The position numbers and the translations under genes are program-made. From contig NC_092800.1 of NCBI RefSeq assembly GCF_918797505.1, forward strand, positions 4,278,001-4,342,000: a stretch of DNA of 64,000 bases, read 5' to 3'. The notes under the pieces are model-generated. The model was not told the origin of the DNA, did no database searches, and worked only from the letters and a program-made list of their open reading frames with translations. Shown here piece by piece: positions 31,557 to 42,814 of this stretch; the stretch's first letter is position 1; each line of letters begins with the position of its first letter. The stretch comes from Bemisia tabaci. Lineage: Eukaryota; Arthropoda; Insecta; Hemiptera; Aleyrodidae.

Positions 31557-32826
31557 TTAGCAGGTACCTAAAATTTGATGAATTTCGTGTTTAAGTGGAA
31601 ACTACTGAGTGAACTGAACACGAGGATACCCTTGGTTCATGAATTGAACAATTGTTGGAGAAGATATGACAAAATGATCTATTCTACTAAAATACATGTG
31701 TTTAAATAGGAAATGCTGCCATGTATGACGTCACCAGGTGGTGCATTTTCTTACTTTTAAATATATTTTTATACTATTTCCTATATCAGAAAAAAATCCC
31801 TGGTGAAAATTGGCAGTAAAATCCGTGTTCCAAAATACCATAGACCTACAGCCAGCTGTAAGATTTTCAATAGCTTCTATAGCCGGCTACACAATTTCTT
31901 ATAGCCTTTTATAGCCGATAGCGATTAAGCAACAGCCAGGCGATAAAGTGTATGCTAAACGTTACTAATTATGGATGCTAGGACTTAGTGAGTTTTTGGA
32001 GTACTGCTTTCTTTTTGGGCCGTAGTATCTTGATTTATTTTGCGAGGAAAGCTCCGTACTTTTGATGGATGCCTGCCATTACTAATATATTAGAGCGCCT
32101 TCAGTTTCGTATGATACTGTGCAATACCTCTGGTGTGAAATAGTTGCTTCGAGCGCCGTGGCAGGCGGGCAGCCAGCGCGGAACACGCATTGGCGCCTAC
32201 AAACCTAACAGGATACTTCACGCGTTGCGCAGTGCGTGAAGGATCCTGTTAGGTTTGTAGGCGCCAGTGCGTCGCCGCTCCACGTTGTGTTAGGCTCTAA
32301 TATTTAATCTGGCGGAGTCAGCGTTATTCAACTCATGATTTTGAAATGTTTGCACATCCTGTATGGATTATTCTCATTTTAATTGATGAAAAAAAATATG
32401 TATTAAAGGAAAATATAATGTGTGTTTTGTAAATGTTAAGGTGGTTCCGTATCAAACTTAATGATTTCCAAAGCACATGAATTTCTACACAATTTCTTAT
32501 TGCCTTTTATAACCGATGGCGAAAAAGCAACAGCCAGGGGATAAAGTGTAAAGCCCGGCGATAGGAACTATAGCCGGGCTGCATAATTTTTTATCGCTTC
32601 GTATGGCCCGGCCGTATGCTTTTCTCCGCATTCTACAGCCAGATATATGATTTTCTGTAGCCTTCTTTAGCCGGTTATAAGAATTCCTATGGTACTTTGA
32701 AACTCAGCTCTTACCGCCAATTTTTACCAGGGATTATAAACAATATTGTGAAATTAGCTTTTTAAGCACTATCAGATGAAGCAATAAAAATTTTGCATGC
32801 AAATTCTCCATTCTCATATCTCATAT
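31557..32826. mobile_element. BB-type element, copy BB1, split by M2
   Basis: Left part 31557-31797 (GAACTGAACACGAGGATACC, TATGACAAAATGATCTA, ATGACGTCACCAGGTGG) and right part 32733-32826 (CTTTTTAAGCACTATCAGAT, GCAAATTCTCCATTC) are collinear with the reverse complement of BB2, which is uninterrupted. Confidence 0.82.
31798..32732 (-). mobile_element. M-type element, copy M2, nested in BB1
   Basis: 935 bp, inverted relative to M1. CCCTGGTGAAAATTGGC to GCCAATTTTTACCAGGG, with AT on each side. The central hairpin (about 32190-32270) on GCGCCTACAAACCTAACAGG is present but one arm is shortened. Divergence from M1 is small by eye, with scattered substitutions and short indels. Confidence 0.88.
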
Positions 32827-33354
32827 CCTTATGAAAGTATACACTAAGAACTAAGAATATACAAATCCTTGGCCTATGAGGCGATATTTTCGCCCACCGA
32901 GCGGAACAGCGCGAGCCATTGACAACTATTAATCAACGGTCCGGACAATTAATCAATTCGTTGAAGAGTTCTCACTTTTTGATCTAAAAATCTACGCCGT
33001 AGGAGTAAGGCGCCAAAGTATCAATTTTGATTTATGCGTTTCAGGCGTGTTGCGTATCGTATCGCCCTGTCCGATCCTTTGTATATTGTTGTGTCGGAGA
33101 CTAACGTGGGGTCCGTCTCGGCCGGGTAAGGAGCTGTCTGTGACGTCAGTACGGTACTTCCAAACATCAACAGACCGCTCCTCAGACTTTGAGAGGAACC
33201 GACGCGACGCGACGGCCGAGAGGTTCTTGGCCGTCCTTTAGAGCCTCATGTCTTTCTTGAAACTAAGCAGCTTTTGAGATTGCTGTTTTGCTGATTGCAA
33301 TCTTCCAAAACCTCTCATCAGAAGCCCTTGGATGGGAAGGAGGCACGGTACGGG
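32827..33354. other. Unassigned intergenic DNA
   Basis: Short GC-rich segment at 33100-33240; no recognised feature. Confidence 0.4.
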
Positions 33355-33682
33355 AAATGGAGAATTTGCGCGCAAATTTTTTACTGCTTCATCTGAAAGT
33401 GCCTAAAGAGCTGATTTTGCAGTATTTTTTACATTAATTTTGGCTGCGTGAAATAGTGTAAAAATAGACTTAAAAGTGAGAAAAAACGCAGCTTTGTGGC
33501 GTCATCTGGCGGCATTTCCCATTTAAACGCATGTATCTTAGCAGATTAGATCATTTTGTCATATCTCCTCCAATAAGAGTTTAATTTATGAACCAAGGGT
33601 ATCCTCGTGTTCAGTTCACTTGGTAACCTTTCCATTCAAACACGGAATTTATCGAATTTCAGACACCTGCAAAGTCTCCATT
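33355..33682. mobile_element. BB-type element, complete copy BB2
   Basis: AAATGGAGAATTTGCGCGC to GCAAAGTCTCCATTT. The two ends are short inverted repeats. Serves as the uninterrupted reference for BB1 and BB3 (landmarks CTTCATCTGAAAGTGCCTAA, GGCGTCATCTGGCGGCA, GTTCAGTTCACT). Confidence 0.8.
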
Positions 33683-35117
33683 TATGCGCGCATTGGCCTA
33701 GGCGCAGTATCATTCTCTTACATTCAATCATGTGCCTTTTTTCAGAGATATAGCTATTCTTTGTAAAATAATGAGGGCAGTTGATAAAAACATACAGTAT
33801 TCTTCGTAAGAGAAACTTCAGTTTCGTCTTCCCAGAAAGAGGCTCGACTCGGATTATCTTTCTAAGAGGAAAAAACATGTAAATGAAGTCATATATTTAA
33901 TCGGTCGTATGACTCGATGTTTTCTTCGCACTTAAACTATTCGGACAATTGGTCGGATGTCGATTTTCGACGAAGTGAGGATGACTTATCAACCATTGGA
34001 TTGATAGAGACATTATGAAGAAATAAACTACTGTGGCCGGCTGATCTGCTAGCATACGATAAACTTATCGTGTCGTATCGATGGACAAAAAGTGAATAAC
34101 GGGTCTGATTTCTGCGTGTGATTCGGTGTGATACGTCTGTTCGTTTGTTATATATGATGCTTGCGTTAATCAAAAAGGTCATCCAAAATTTAATCCACGA
34201 ATAGCAAGTTTTCCGTGATCCGCGAACACCCCCGTAAAATTCTACAAAAATTTGAAATACTCGTAACTAAAAAAAAGGAAAGTGTGAGGAGAAAATTTTT
34301 AAAAACTCGTTTTTTCATTTTCCGTCACTATATGACATCAACTTCAATTCTACCAATGTTCACCATTAGCAATTTGTTTCTAAAAATTCACTTCAAAAAG
34401 CTTTATATCTCTTTTCTCGGCAAATTCTCAAAAGTCTCCATTCTTCATGCACTTGAGCAATGAAAATATCAAATTTTTGTGTCAATAAGTTGCCTTTCCC
34501 GTCGAAAGGAGAGCGGTCTGTGACCAAAAAAGTTTGAGAACCGCAGACGTACAGGATTCATCTCGCGCGGCATTTTGCTCTGTAATCCAATCGCAACAAT
34601 TTGTCGCTGTTCCAGCATAAGAGCATAACTTTATACACTTATGAAGCTTGGAGAGCAGGGTTACAGACAATAGGGCTCATCCTTAGAGTCAGTTACGCCG
34701 TTTCGCCAGTAGAGCAACGAATTTGCCTAATGTCTCCGGGCACACCTCGATGTCAATGATCATCAATCTAGCGCGAAGATCACCGCCATTAGGAGTCTCT
34801 TTGACCAAAAACACTAAATGGCACGTTTAAAAAACCTGCGCTTATCGGGGGAAGAGGCGCGATGTCCTAATTGCCGACACCAGTTTCGTCGCCGCGGTGC
34901 TCTCAGAATTTTATTCCAACTCATTTAAAGCGGATGAGTCGGAGACGTCTGCAGATGGAATGTAAATAGTATCGTCGTTCGTTAGTAAACATGAGGAGTC
35001 GGGCCTACGAACGACTAGACGTCCAAATGACACCGCACAATTTGCCCGTCTAATAAGAGCGAGTGCACCAGGTTGTCGGATCCACACTAGAAAAAGTTGA
35101 TCACCCTGTGTTCAATA
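33683..35117. other. Unassigned intergenic DNA
   Basis: Frames of 60-82 codons only. TTACGCC...CAGTAGAGCAACGAATTTG at about 34692-34724 is a fragment of the GGCGTAAGGG family. No gene recognised. Confidence 0.4.
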
Positions 35118-35343
35118 CACTGGAAAAAAAACACATTGGATCTAGAGTCCAGACTCTGAAAAACATCGACAAGAAAAAATATTCTTGATTCAATCGGATT
35201 TTTGCTTAAATCAAGAACCAAGCCTCATAATTTGAGCGGATTTCGTTTTGATTCAAGTAAAAATCCGATTGAATCAAGAGTACTTTTTCTTGTCAATGTT
35301 TTCAAGAGTCTGGACTCTAGATCCAATGTGGTTTTTTCTAGTG
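35118..35343 (+). mobile_element. A-type MITE, copy A5
   Basis: CACTGGAAAAAAAACAC to GGTTTTTTCTAGTG, flanked by TA on each side. Central AAGCCTCATAATTTGAGCGG. Confidence 0.93.
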
Positions 35344-35433
35344 TATCGATTCAACCAAACAGTAAAAAAAATAGCCGATTTTGTGTCAATATGGGAATAA
35401 GACCACGAAATCACCCAAGGGGCGTCCTATAAA

Positions 35434-35709
35434 TCGACCGAGTTTATCAGAAAGGAATCAATTCACATTTTCGAAAAAATTGAGTTAATAGTGTTTTTGA
35501 GTTTCACTAACCATAAATTTTCTCCTGCCAAAAACTATTTTTTTTTTTTTGGGTTTCTGGCAAAAAACTGAAAGTCTAGAACAAAAATTTTGTCGTGAAA
35601 AGAGGGATTAAAGCTTATTCTTAAGCCTTATGCAGGGATAAAACTTCAAACCTCTTTTTATCAGTTTCAACTTAGTATGGGTTGGTTCCTTTCTGATGAG
35701 CTCGGTCCA
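35434..35709. mobile_element. O-type foldback, copy O1
   Basis: TCGACCGAGTTTATCAGAAA faces TTTCTGATGAGCTCGGTCCA; ATAAAACTTCAAACCTC is the shared internal landmark with O2 and O3. Confidence 0.8.
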
Positions 35710-35719
35710 TATTACGTGT

Positions 35720-35842
35720 CTCGAGGGAGCCATTTTGTTTTTACGTATTAAAGGATAGGGACCTGCGTCACAAAAGCGTTACAAGGGGGAGGGGGGTTAA
35801 AAATGACAATAAAGTGCGGCACGTAATTTAGGGACGGCCCCT
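35720..35842 (+). repeat. P-type fragment
   Basis: CGTATTAAAGGATAGGGACC, TGCGTCACAAAAGCG and AGGGACGGCCC recur, inverted, at 50996-51112 (GGTCCCTATCCTTTAACACG). Each copy lies beside an O element, so P may be part of a larger composite. Confidence 0.6.
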
Positions 35843-36851
35843 AAGCGTGCGGTCAATATTTTTTTATTATTATCATTATCATTATGAAAAAAAGCTACTG
35901 TACAAATTCGGTTATTTTAACATTAAAATGCAATTGGAACCTCACCTCTTAAACCACTTTAAAATTTACAAATTATGCCAAACATGTAATCTATCTTTTC
36001 CTCAATACTCATGGCTCATTATATGTAGTAGCTGAAAATTAGAAATTCCATGAAATGTTCTAAAAAGTCATCCACGATTAAATACTCACGTTTTAGTGAT
36101 TTTTTGCGAACGTAAGTTTGAGCTCTCAATCTAGTCGTCCCTTGGCTATTCTTGCGATTTGACAACACTTGGTTGTGTCCATTTTCGTGCATGTAAAACA
36201 ATACTATTAAGACGGACGGCCTCACGTGAAATCGATTATTTGCGATGCATTGAAATGGAAGAAAATATAGTCACCATTTTCCGAGAATTGCAATTGAGAT
36301 GGACCATAATTGCAACATGCACTTTAATAAAGTTGCAGCTGAGGTTAGCAAGCCTTTTATATGGACATTTATTCATCTTCAGTAATTTTTGTATTTGTGC
36401 GGAGATTTTCTTTGGGAAAGCGAAAAATATCCGAAAAATAATCAAGGCCTAATTGAATGACACAATAAGAAGCCTTAAAAGGCCCCTGAAAACTCGCAGG
36501 AAGATAATGTTAAGCTACGATCGAAATGCACCTACGTTAAAAAATGTCTTAGGTGCAATGATAGTAAAGGGGTCAAAACATCTGATGTACATTTTACCAA
36601 CATAAGCTATGAATTTTTCCTCATTTTTCGTTCAAAATAATATGACAGTAGAATAAATCATTTTTCTGTGAATGATCTGTGAAACTGCACACATAGGCCA
36701 CATAGGGCCCTATTGGGCATTGAGCAATACGTTTCCTGATTTTTAACGTGAAGTAGTTGTACATATTTTTAAAATAGCGCTTGCAGTTCATGGGACCTTC
36801 AATTAGGTAGGTGCGTTAAGCGTGTAATTTTTGTGGTTTTTTACCTGTGAT

Positions 36852-36892
<41 letters not shown>

Positions 36893-37025
36893 AAGTAAAT
36901 CTCCATAGAGCAAGTCAGGTATCATTTTTACATTTAAGTCTTCACATGCCAGGAATAAATAAGTAAGAGGAAATTAACAATAGTAGGTACTTGCGAAGTA
37001 CGCAATCGGAACGCAACTGCTTTAG
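35843..37025. other. Unassigned AT-rich DNA with A33 tract (36859-36891)
   Basis: The 33-A run follows T8 and is not preceded by an identifiable retroposed gene. A hydrophobic 97-codon frame at 36159-36452 has no recognised domain. Confidence 0.4.
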
Positions 37026-37290
37026 TTATTCTGCTGTGCTAAGGAAAAACGCCGTATGGGCCCTCAGGCGTTGCCAAATTTCCTGTGACAAATCACGATT
37101 ATTCGGGAAAATTTGTTAGTATTTTTCTTCCAATTTTGCAGAGGATTGTGTTCTTAATTTGATCTGAATGGTCTGAAAATTTCAAAGAAATGTACGCATA
37201 ATTTTTTTCAAAAGTACATGTTTTATTCGAGACAATATGGCAACAACTCTCGAATGTACATGCGGCGTTCTTCCTTAGCAAGGCAGTATT
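37026..37290 (+). mobile_element. G-type element, copy G5
   Basis: CTGTGCTAAGGAAAAACGCC with GCGTTGCCAAATTTCCTG, and ACAATATGGCAACAACTCTC with GCGGCGTTCTTCCTTAGCA. Ends extend outwards as TATTCTG and CAGTATT. Confidence 0.85.
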
Positions 37291-37296
37291 GACCTC

Positions 37297-37440
37297 AATG
37301 CAAAAATGCAGAGACCATCGATGCCATTGCCTTGATACAACTATTCGTGCACGATGGATGACCATATTGCATAAGCAAAAAAAATGAAGGGGCACTAGCT
37401 TTATTTATGTTCTCGACGATACAGGTCGTGTGGCTGTGTT
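37297..37440. repeat. Single unit fragment of the T tandem family
   Basis: CCTTGATACAACTATTCGTG, GATGGATGACCATATTGCAT and AAATGAAGGGGCACTAGC parallel the units of T arrays 1 and 2. Confidence 0.5.
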
Positions 37441-37539
37441 AAATGTCCCACAAAACGCACTATTGGATGTTCCTCTCTCGTCAAGATATTCTTCGCTGTC
37501 GTGCTGCTCGCCCTGGTGAAACTGGAACCATATACTTAA

Positions 37540-37674
37540 CTGCATTTTACAATTAGGAAGTATAATTTCTTGATCATCCATCAAGCACCTATTTGCATAG
37601 GAAAGCTAATGGCTCACATGCTGTCTTAAAAATGAGCCAGATATTGTAGTTCCTATTCGCAAATTGTAGTTTAA
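37540..37674. mobile_element. I-type foldback, diverged copy I4
   Basis: TGCATTTTACAATTAGGAAG faces GAGCCAGATATTGTAGTTCC and GCAAATTGTAGTT. The central CTATTTGCATAGGAAAGC resembles the I2 loop read in reverse. Confidence 0.55.
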
Positions 37675-37862
37675 CGGACACCAGCTCCCAGTAAGAGCAT
37701 AAGAGATTCAGAATTTCAATATATTGAGATCATGCGTGAATCATTTCCGTAACGCAACCTCCCGCCCTAGTTCGTCTACATCATGCTGTTTTTCGGCATT
37801 ATATAGATTCCTATTCAGGGACCAGTGCCGCGTGAATAAACATAGGTCACATCTTCTCTATT

Positions 37863-37987
37863 GGACGCCGTATTTCTATCAAACGGAACTATGTGCATTA
37901 TGACGAGAGCCCTGTTATGTATATATTCTGACGGGTCTCAGGGCTCATGTCTTAATTTACATAGTTCCGTTTGGCAGAAAGACGTCC
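37863..37987. mobile_element. E-type foldback, copy E4
   Basis: GGACGCCGTATTTCTATC to GGCAGAAAGACGTCC, 125 bp, flanked by TATT and AATT (3 of 4 identical). Core GACGAGAGCCCTG / CAGGGCTCATGTC. Confidence 0.88.
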
Positions 37988-37991
37988 AATT

Positions 37992-38382
37992 CACCTTTGT
38001 CAATTTTTTATCATACATCAGCTGCATTTTCTTTCAAGCAGAATTTGTGGTGGATTTAGACCAATGTGAATCGTGAAATAATCATACAGAGCGCTGTGAA
38101 AAGTGCGAATAAGGTGCTTTTCTGGCAATCAGGAACGGAACCGGCCGTTGCGTTATAGTGGACGAGAAGAAAGACACCGCGCCTTTAATTTTGTGTATCT
38201 GCAACAAGGGTATCCACAAAAGACGTATAGTGTATCGATTTTCAACCGAATCCTGAAGGAAACGAGCCTAACCCCGGATTCGGTTCAAAAAAGCGCGCCA
38301 AATGGCCAATGCAACACGACTTAATCTACGATACAAAATATCGTACAAATATACAAATATACAAATATATGTGCACTTTTTC
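37992..38382. other. Unassigned DNA bordering the large palindrome
   Basis: Contains ATACAAATATACAAATATAC short repeats at 38346-38370. No gene recognised. Confidence 0.4.
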
Positions 38383-40333
38383 AAAGAGGTGTGTGAAAAA
38401 ACGGCCAAAAATGCCTCAAGGCATTTTCGAATTTTGATCACTTGGGGTGATACAGTAGCTTCCCAGACGCCCAAAACCGGTCGCCGTTTTGCTTAGAAGC
38501 GCCGCGTTGCGACGTTGCCATTTTTTAAAGTGGAAACCTTTAAAAATTCATGTCTCCGCCGCATCTCAACCGATTTCAATGAACTTTTTTTTAAAATGTT
38601 CCTCTTAAATAGAGCTTTCTAGTGGTATATAGTTTTCTGGGGTTTACTTGGCTTTAAGTGGCACTTACGCGGTTTTAGCACTTCTTGATAGACACAAAAA
38701 TGTAGTTTTTATTTTACCACGATCGTGGAATCGACGGAATCTAAACAAAAACCAGTCTAAATGAAAGTTCAGATTCTCACCTTTCTAACGAGCACAAGAT
38801 CATTCCGGGGAAACGTTTAGTTTCCGAGATATGACCGCTCAAAGTTGGTCACATGCGCTTTTGCGCAATGTGAATGCGCCTTATCACTAAGTCATTCGCA
38901 AACTGGGGGTCCCTTATGTTCAATTTACGTTGAAATAATTACACAGAGCAGTAAGGTGTACAACACGAGCCGTATTTTCACCTTCGGCTGCTGATGTGCG
39001 ACGTTGCCATTTTTTTAAGTGAAAACTCTTAAAAATGCATAACTCCGCTGCATTTCAACCGATTTCAAAGAACTTTTTTTTTTAAAATGTTCCTCTTAAA
39101 TAGAGCTCTCTAACGGTATTTAGGTCTCTGGATTTTAATGACTTCAAGGCGGCACTTAGGTCGTTTATATGGTTCTTTGCAGAGATTTTTCATATAGAAA
39201 ATAGTGTTGCTATTTTTTATTTTTTATTTTTTATTTTATTTTATTTTTCCGCGGGTTGTGGGAGGGTTTGAAATAGCAAAATTTAAAAGAAAGAACTTTG
39301 AAAAAAGGGATTCTTTTAATCACTATTCTTACGTGTACAAATATTGAAAGCGACGCTCTCATTGTACAAGGGAAGTTGGTGTTGTTAATTTACCAAGATT
39401 TTCGCATTATACTTTAAGCGATGGTGATCTTCCGATCTAGTTTGAATGTTAAAAAAAATCGGGGGAAATACAGACCCCCTTCCGAAAAAAAAAAGAAAAA
39501 AAAAATAGCAACTCAATTATTTATATGAAAAATCTCTGCAAAAAACCATATAAACGACCTAAGTGCCGCCCTGAAGTCAATAAAATCCAGAGACCTAAAT
39601 ACCGTTAGAGAGCTCTATTTAAGAGGAACATTTTAAAAAAAAAAGTTCTTTGAAATCGGTTGAAATGCAGCGGAGTTATGCATTTTTAAGAGTTTTCACT
39701 TAAAAAAATGGCAACGTCGCACATCAGCAGCCGAAGGTGAAAATACGGCTCGTGTTGTACACCTTACTGCTCTGTGTAATTATTTCAACGTAAATTGAAC
39801 ATAAGGGACCCCCAGTTTGCGAATGACTTAGTGATAAGGCGCATTCACATTGCGCAAAAGCGCATGTGACCAACTTTGAGCGGTCATATCTCGGAAACTA
39901 AACGTTTCCCCGAATGATCTTGTGCTCGTTAGAAAGGTGAGAATCTGAACTTTCATTTAGACTGGTTTTTGTTTAGATTCCGTCGATTCCACGATCGTGG
40001 TAAAATAAAAACTACATTTTTGTGTCTATCAAGAAGTGCTAAAACCGCGTAAGTGCCACTTAAAGCCAAGTAAACCCCAGAAAACTATATACCACTAGAA
40101 AGCTCTATTTAAGAGGAACATTTTAAAAAAAGTTCATTGAAATCGGTTGAGATGCGGCGGAGACATGAATTTTTAAAGGTTTCCACTTTAAAAAATGGCA
40201 ACGTCGCAACGCGGCGCTTCTAAGCAAAACGGCGACCGGTTTTGGGCGTCTGGGAAGCTACTGTATCACCCCAAGTGATCAAAATTCGAAAATGCGTTGA
40301 GGCATTTTTGGCCGTTTTTTCACACACCTCTTT
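38383..40333. repeat. ~1.95-kb near-perfect inverted repeat (Q)
   Basis: Left arm 38383 to about 39230 and right arm about 39500 to 40333 are reverse complements with roughly a dozen visible differences (e.g. one C/G change in TGCCTCAAGGCATT, one G indel in CATTCCGGGGAAACG), i.e. about 98-99% identity by eye. The loop is ~270 bp, unique, and starts with an (ATTTTTT)n tract. Each arm contains a ~190-bp module twice in direct order (38503 and 38993; GCGACGTTGCCATTTTTT, AACCGATTTCAA, TTCCTCTTAAATAGAGCT), so the locus holds four module copies. Outer ends read AAAGAGGTGTGTGAAAAAAC; flanks ACTTTTTC and ACTTCATC agree at 6 of 8 positions. No coding frame of note. Could be a long foldback transposon, a hairpin-RNA locus, or an assembly fold-back. 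Confidence 0.9.
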
Positions 40334-42814
40334 ACTTCATCATCATCACCTACTGCAATTGTTAATGCTCAGTAGCTGTTTTTGTCGCACAACAATTGCA
40401 TCTTGAATTCAACATCTTGAAATTGGTTGCTTTTCAAGGTTTCCGGTGAAACTGTTCACTCTCATCCACTTTTCAGCCTACTTCTGGGGAAGGGTCGAGT
40501 TTTGGGCTTGGTTTAGACACCGTTTGCCGATGCCGATGCCGATAAGCTTAGCAGACTAGTGGATTGTGTTGAAAAAAAAAGAAAAAAGTTCTTCATCAGG
40601 ACTTGCAAAAATATGCCTTACCGCAGTGAAGGTATCGAAAAATTTTGCATTCATACTGTTTCAAAAATAAACACTCATCTTTGTTTGCAGATAATTCATG
40701 AGCAACAATTAGATTTGCTATGGTTACAACGAAGAGGATCCACTTTTATAACATTTCTTTGCAAACTGCGTTCTGTGTGGGTGTGGATCTTGATAAATGT
40801 CGAATTGACGACAACTGATTGCTTACATAGCCATTTCTGTTCTTACAGCTGAAAAAACCGTTCTTCATTAGGATTTGGTCGAAAAAGATGACCAAATCCA
40901 CTCCCCAAAATGTTCATAACAACATTTTTCTAGCTCTAAAAGGTACAGTCATGTGCTACGTATTTAGATTTTTACATTTTTTTTCTGTTTTTATTCAAAT
41001 GAGGTAGGCTGAGTTGTCAGCTGAAACGTTTTGGTGGTATTTACGTGGAAATTAGCCTCGTTACCCGCTGTGTAATTCGTTTTATTATTGCACTCCCCAA
41101 AAATTCGCCTCATGTGTAGGCGAATACCCACACAAGTCCCCGTTGCGGCCAATCAGAAGCGCATGCGTTGCGCAAATCAAAATAGAGGTCACATCTCGTA
41201 ACGTAATTGTTGGCGAAAACGAAGGTAATTGGGCTCCCGTTTCGCCACGATCACGTACATGCCCCAAATGGCTGCGGAGCAATTTTCGACATGACAACGT
41301 CTGGGTGCACTCTAAAAGACAAACAATAAAATTCGCCCTTGAGACCGAGTGGGTGACGTGTGAACTTGTTTTCTTAATGCAAAGGTATTGAGTGAGCCTT
41401 GTCTGTCGTGCCTCGGCAAAAATCGCGAATGAGAACCGGGATTGCAATAGACTTACGCGATTTTTGGTTGCAGGGCAGCACGGGGTCTGGGATGGGGCAT
41501 CATTTGAGCTGCCGGCGTGGAGGCGTTTCGGCGTGTCTAGGTGTCAAGCTGTCTGTGCGCCTCGCTTGATTGTTCGAGGTGTGATGTCTGATGTCTGATT
41601 TCGATTGTTGATTGTTGAAATGTTCACCGTTGACTGTTGATTCGTTGAGTCTGCACTCCGGACCGCTTTCGCAGCCCCTCCGCTCGTGGAAATGATGAGC
41701 GAAATTTGTTTGAGTCACTGCTCAACTTCACTGCAAATTCTCGCTAACTACCCACGTTGCCAAAACAAGTCGCGGATTACGGTCGGCCAAACCTTTACAC
41801 AGTTAAAAATTTCTGTGTTTTTTTGTGTGTCGGAAAAAACTAAACTTAATTGCATCGAAGGGGGTCTGGGGGACTCCCTCAGCTCCAAAGGAGGGTTCGG
41901 GTAAACCTCTATGGGGAAGTCTGCGGAAAATTTTTTAAAAATTGAGATGTATATCTCAGGATCAATTTTAAGCTATTCTCACCGAAAAATCGATTGAAAT
42001 ACAATTTCAAAGGTGATAGGCATGTCACGCTCTTATTCAAGGTTTTCCTCAAAATTTTTTGAGGGGGCTGGTCAGATTTTCGAGGAGGGCACACCCCCCT
42101 ACCACTAGTTCCATACATGATCCTCTGCAGAGAACCGCTGCACTGTCAAAGCTTGGAGTGAAATCCTGTGCCGGAGTCCATATGGCGTCCCAAAAACTCC
42201 GAGTGATATGAATGCGGAGCGGTATCTATTTTCCCTACGGAGTATCTTACAGTTTTCGGGTGGAATCTTTTCCTCTTGCGCAATGCCATGTACGTTTTTG
42301 CTAATTTCACATATCATGCATATCAATCGGGATTTTTAGGCACTATATAGACTCCGGCACCTAATTTCACTCCTCAAATAACAGTGTGTGATATCATGAA
42401 GTGGTCCAAATCTTATCAAATATTTGTCGCAATTCGAGAATCTCTGACGAGGGAGAAAGTTTAGGTTTGTCTGGGCTCTATACGATTTTGTTATGTGCAA
42501 CTAAAAATGTTCCGCTTAAAAAAAGAGCTCACATTGTTTGCGTGTAGGGGCCCTGTTTCTTGGCGCATTTGCAAGCGCAGTGAGGACGCGTATTCATCGT
42601 GGCGTCGGCTGACCTTTCTATCAGCATCTGCCATGGCGCTGGATTCGCGTCGCGTCGCGGGGCTCGCGGGCCGCGGCTGGGGTTGCAACTTGGAGCGCGA
42701 GCCAGTAGCGAGTGCAATTGTCTCGGCGACGCCTAGTTCCGTCAATAAATCATACGAATCGACCTTGAGATGAATGCAAGTCTTGGCTCACGCCGCGCCG
42801 CACAGTGCAGCGTC
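40334..42814. other. Unassigned intergenic DNA, GC-rich at about 41440-41700 and 42540-42760
   Basis: No shared repeats recognised in about 2.5 kb. Frames of 82-120 codons at 41085-41447 overlap on opposite strands. GTTGCGGCCAATCAGAAGCG at 41142 has a CCAAT word. At about 42166-42360 CCGGAGTC and GACTCCGG are a distant inverted pair. This is the longest stretch in the right half that could hide exons. Confidence 0.35.

Noticed and set aside
35118..35343. A-type elements considered as long terminal repeats of a retrotransposon
   Set aside because: They are internally palindromic with inverted, not direct, ends; no pair encloses a coding region, and the flanks show TA rather than 4-6-bp duplications.
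38346..38370. ATACAAATATACAAATATAC repeats as a regulatory element of the palindrome
   Set aside because: They lie outside the inverted repeat on one side only and look like simple AT-rich slippage.
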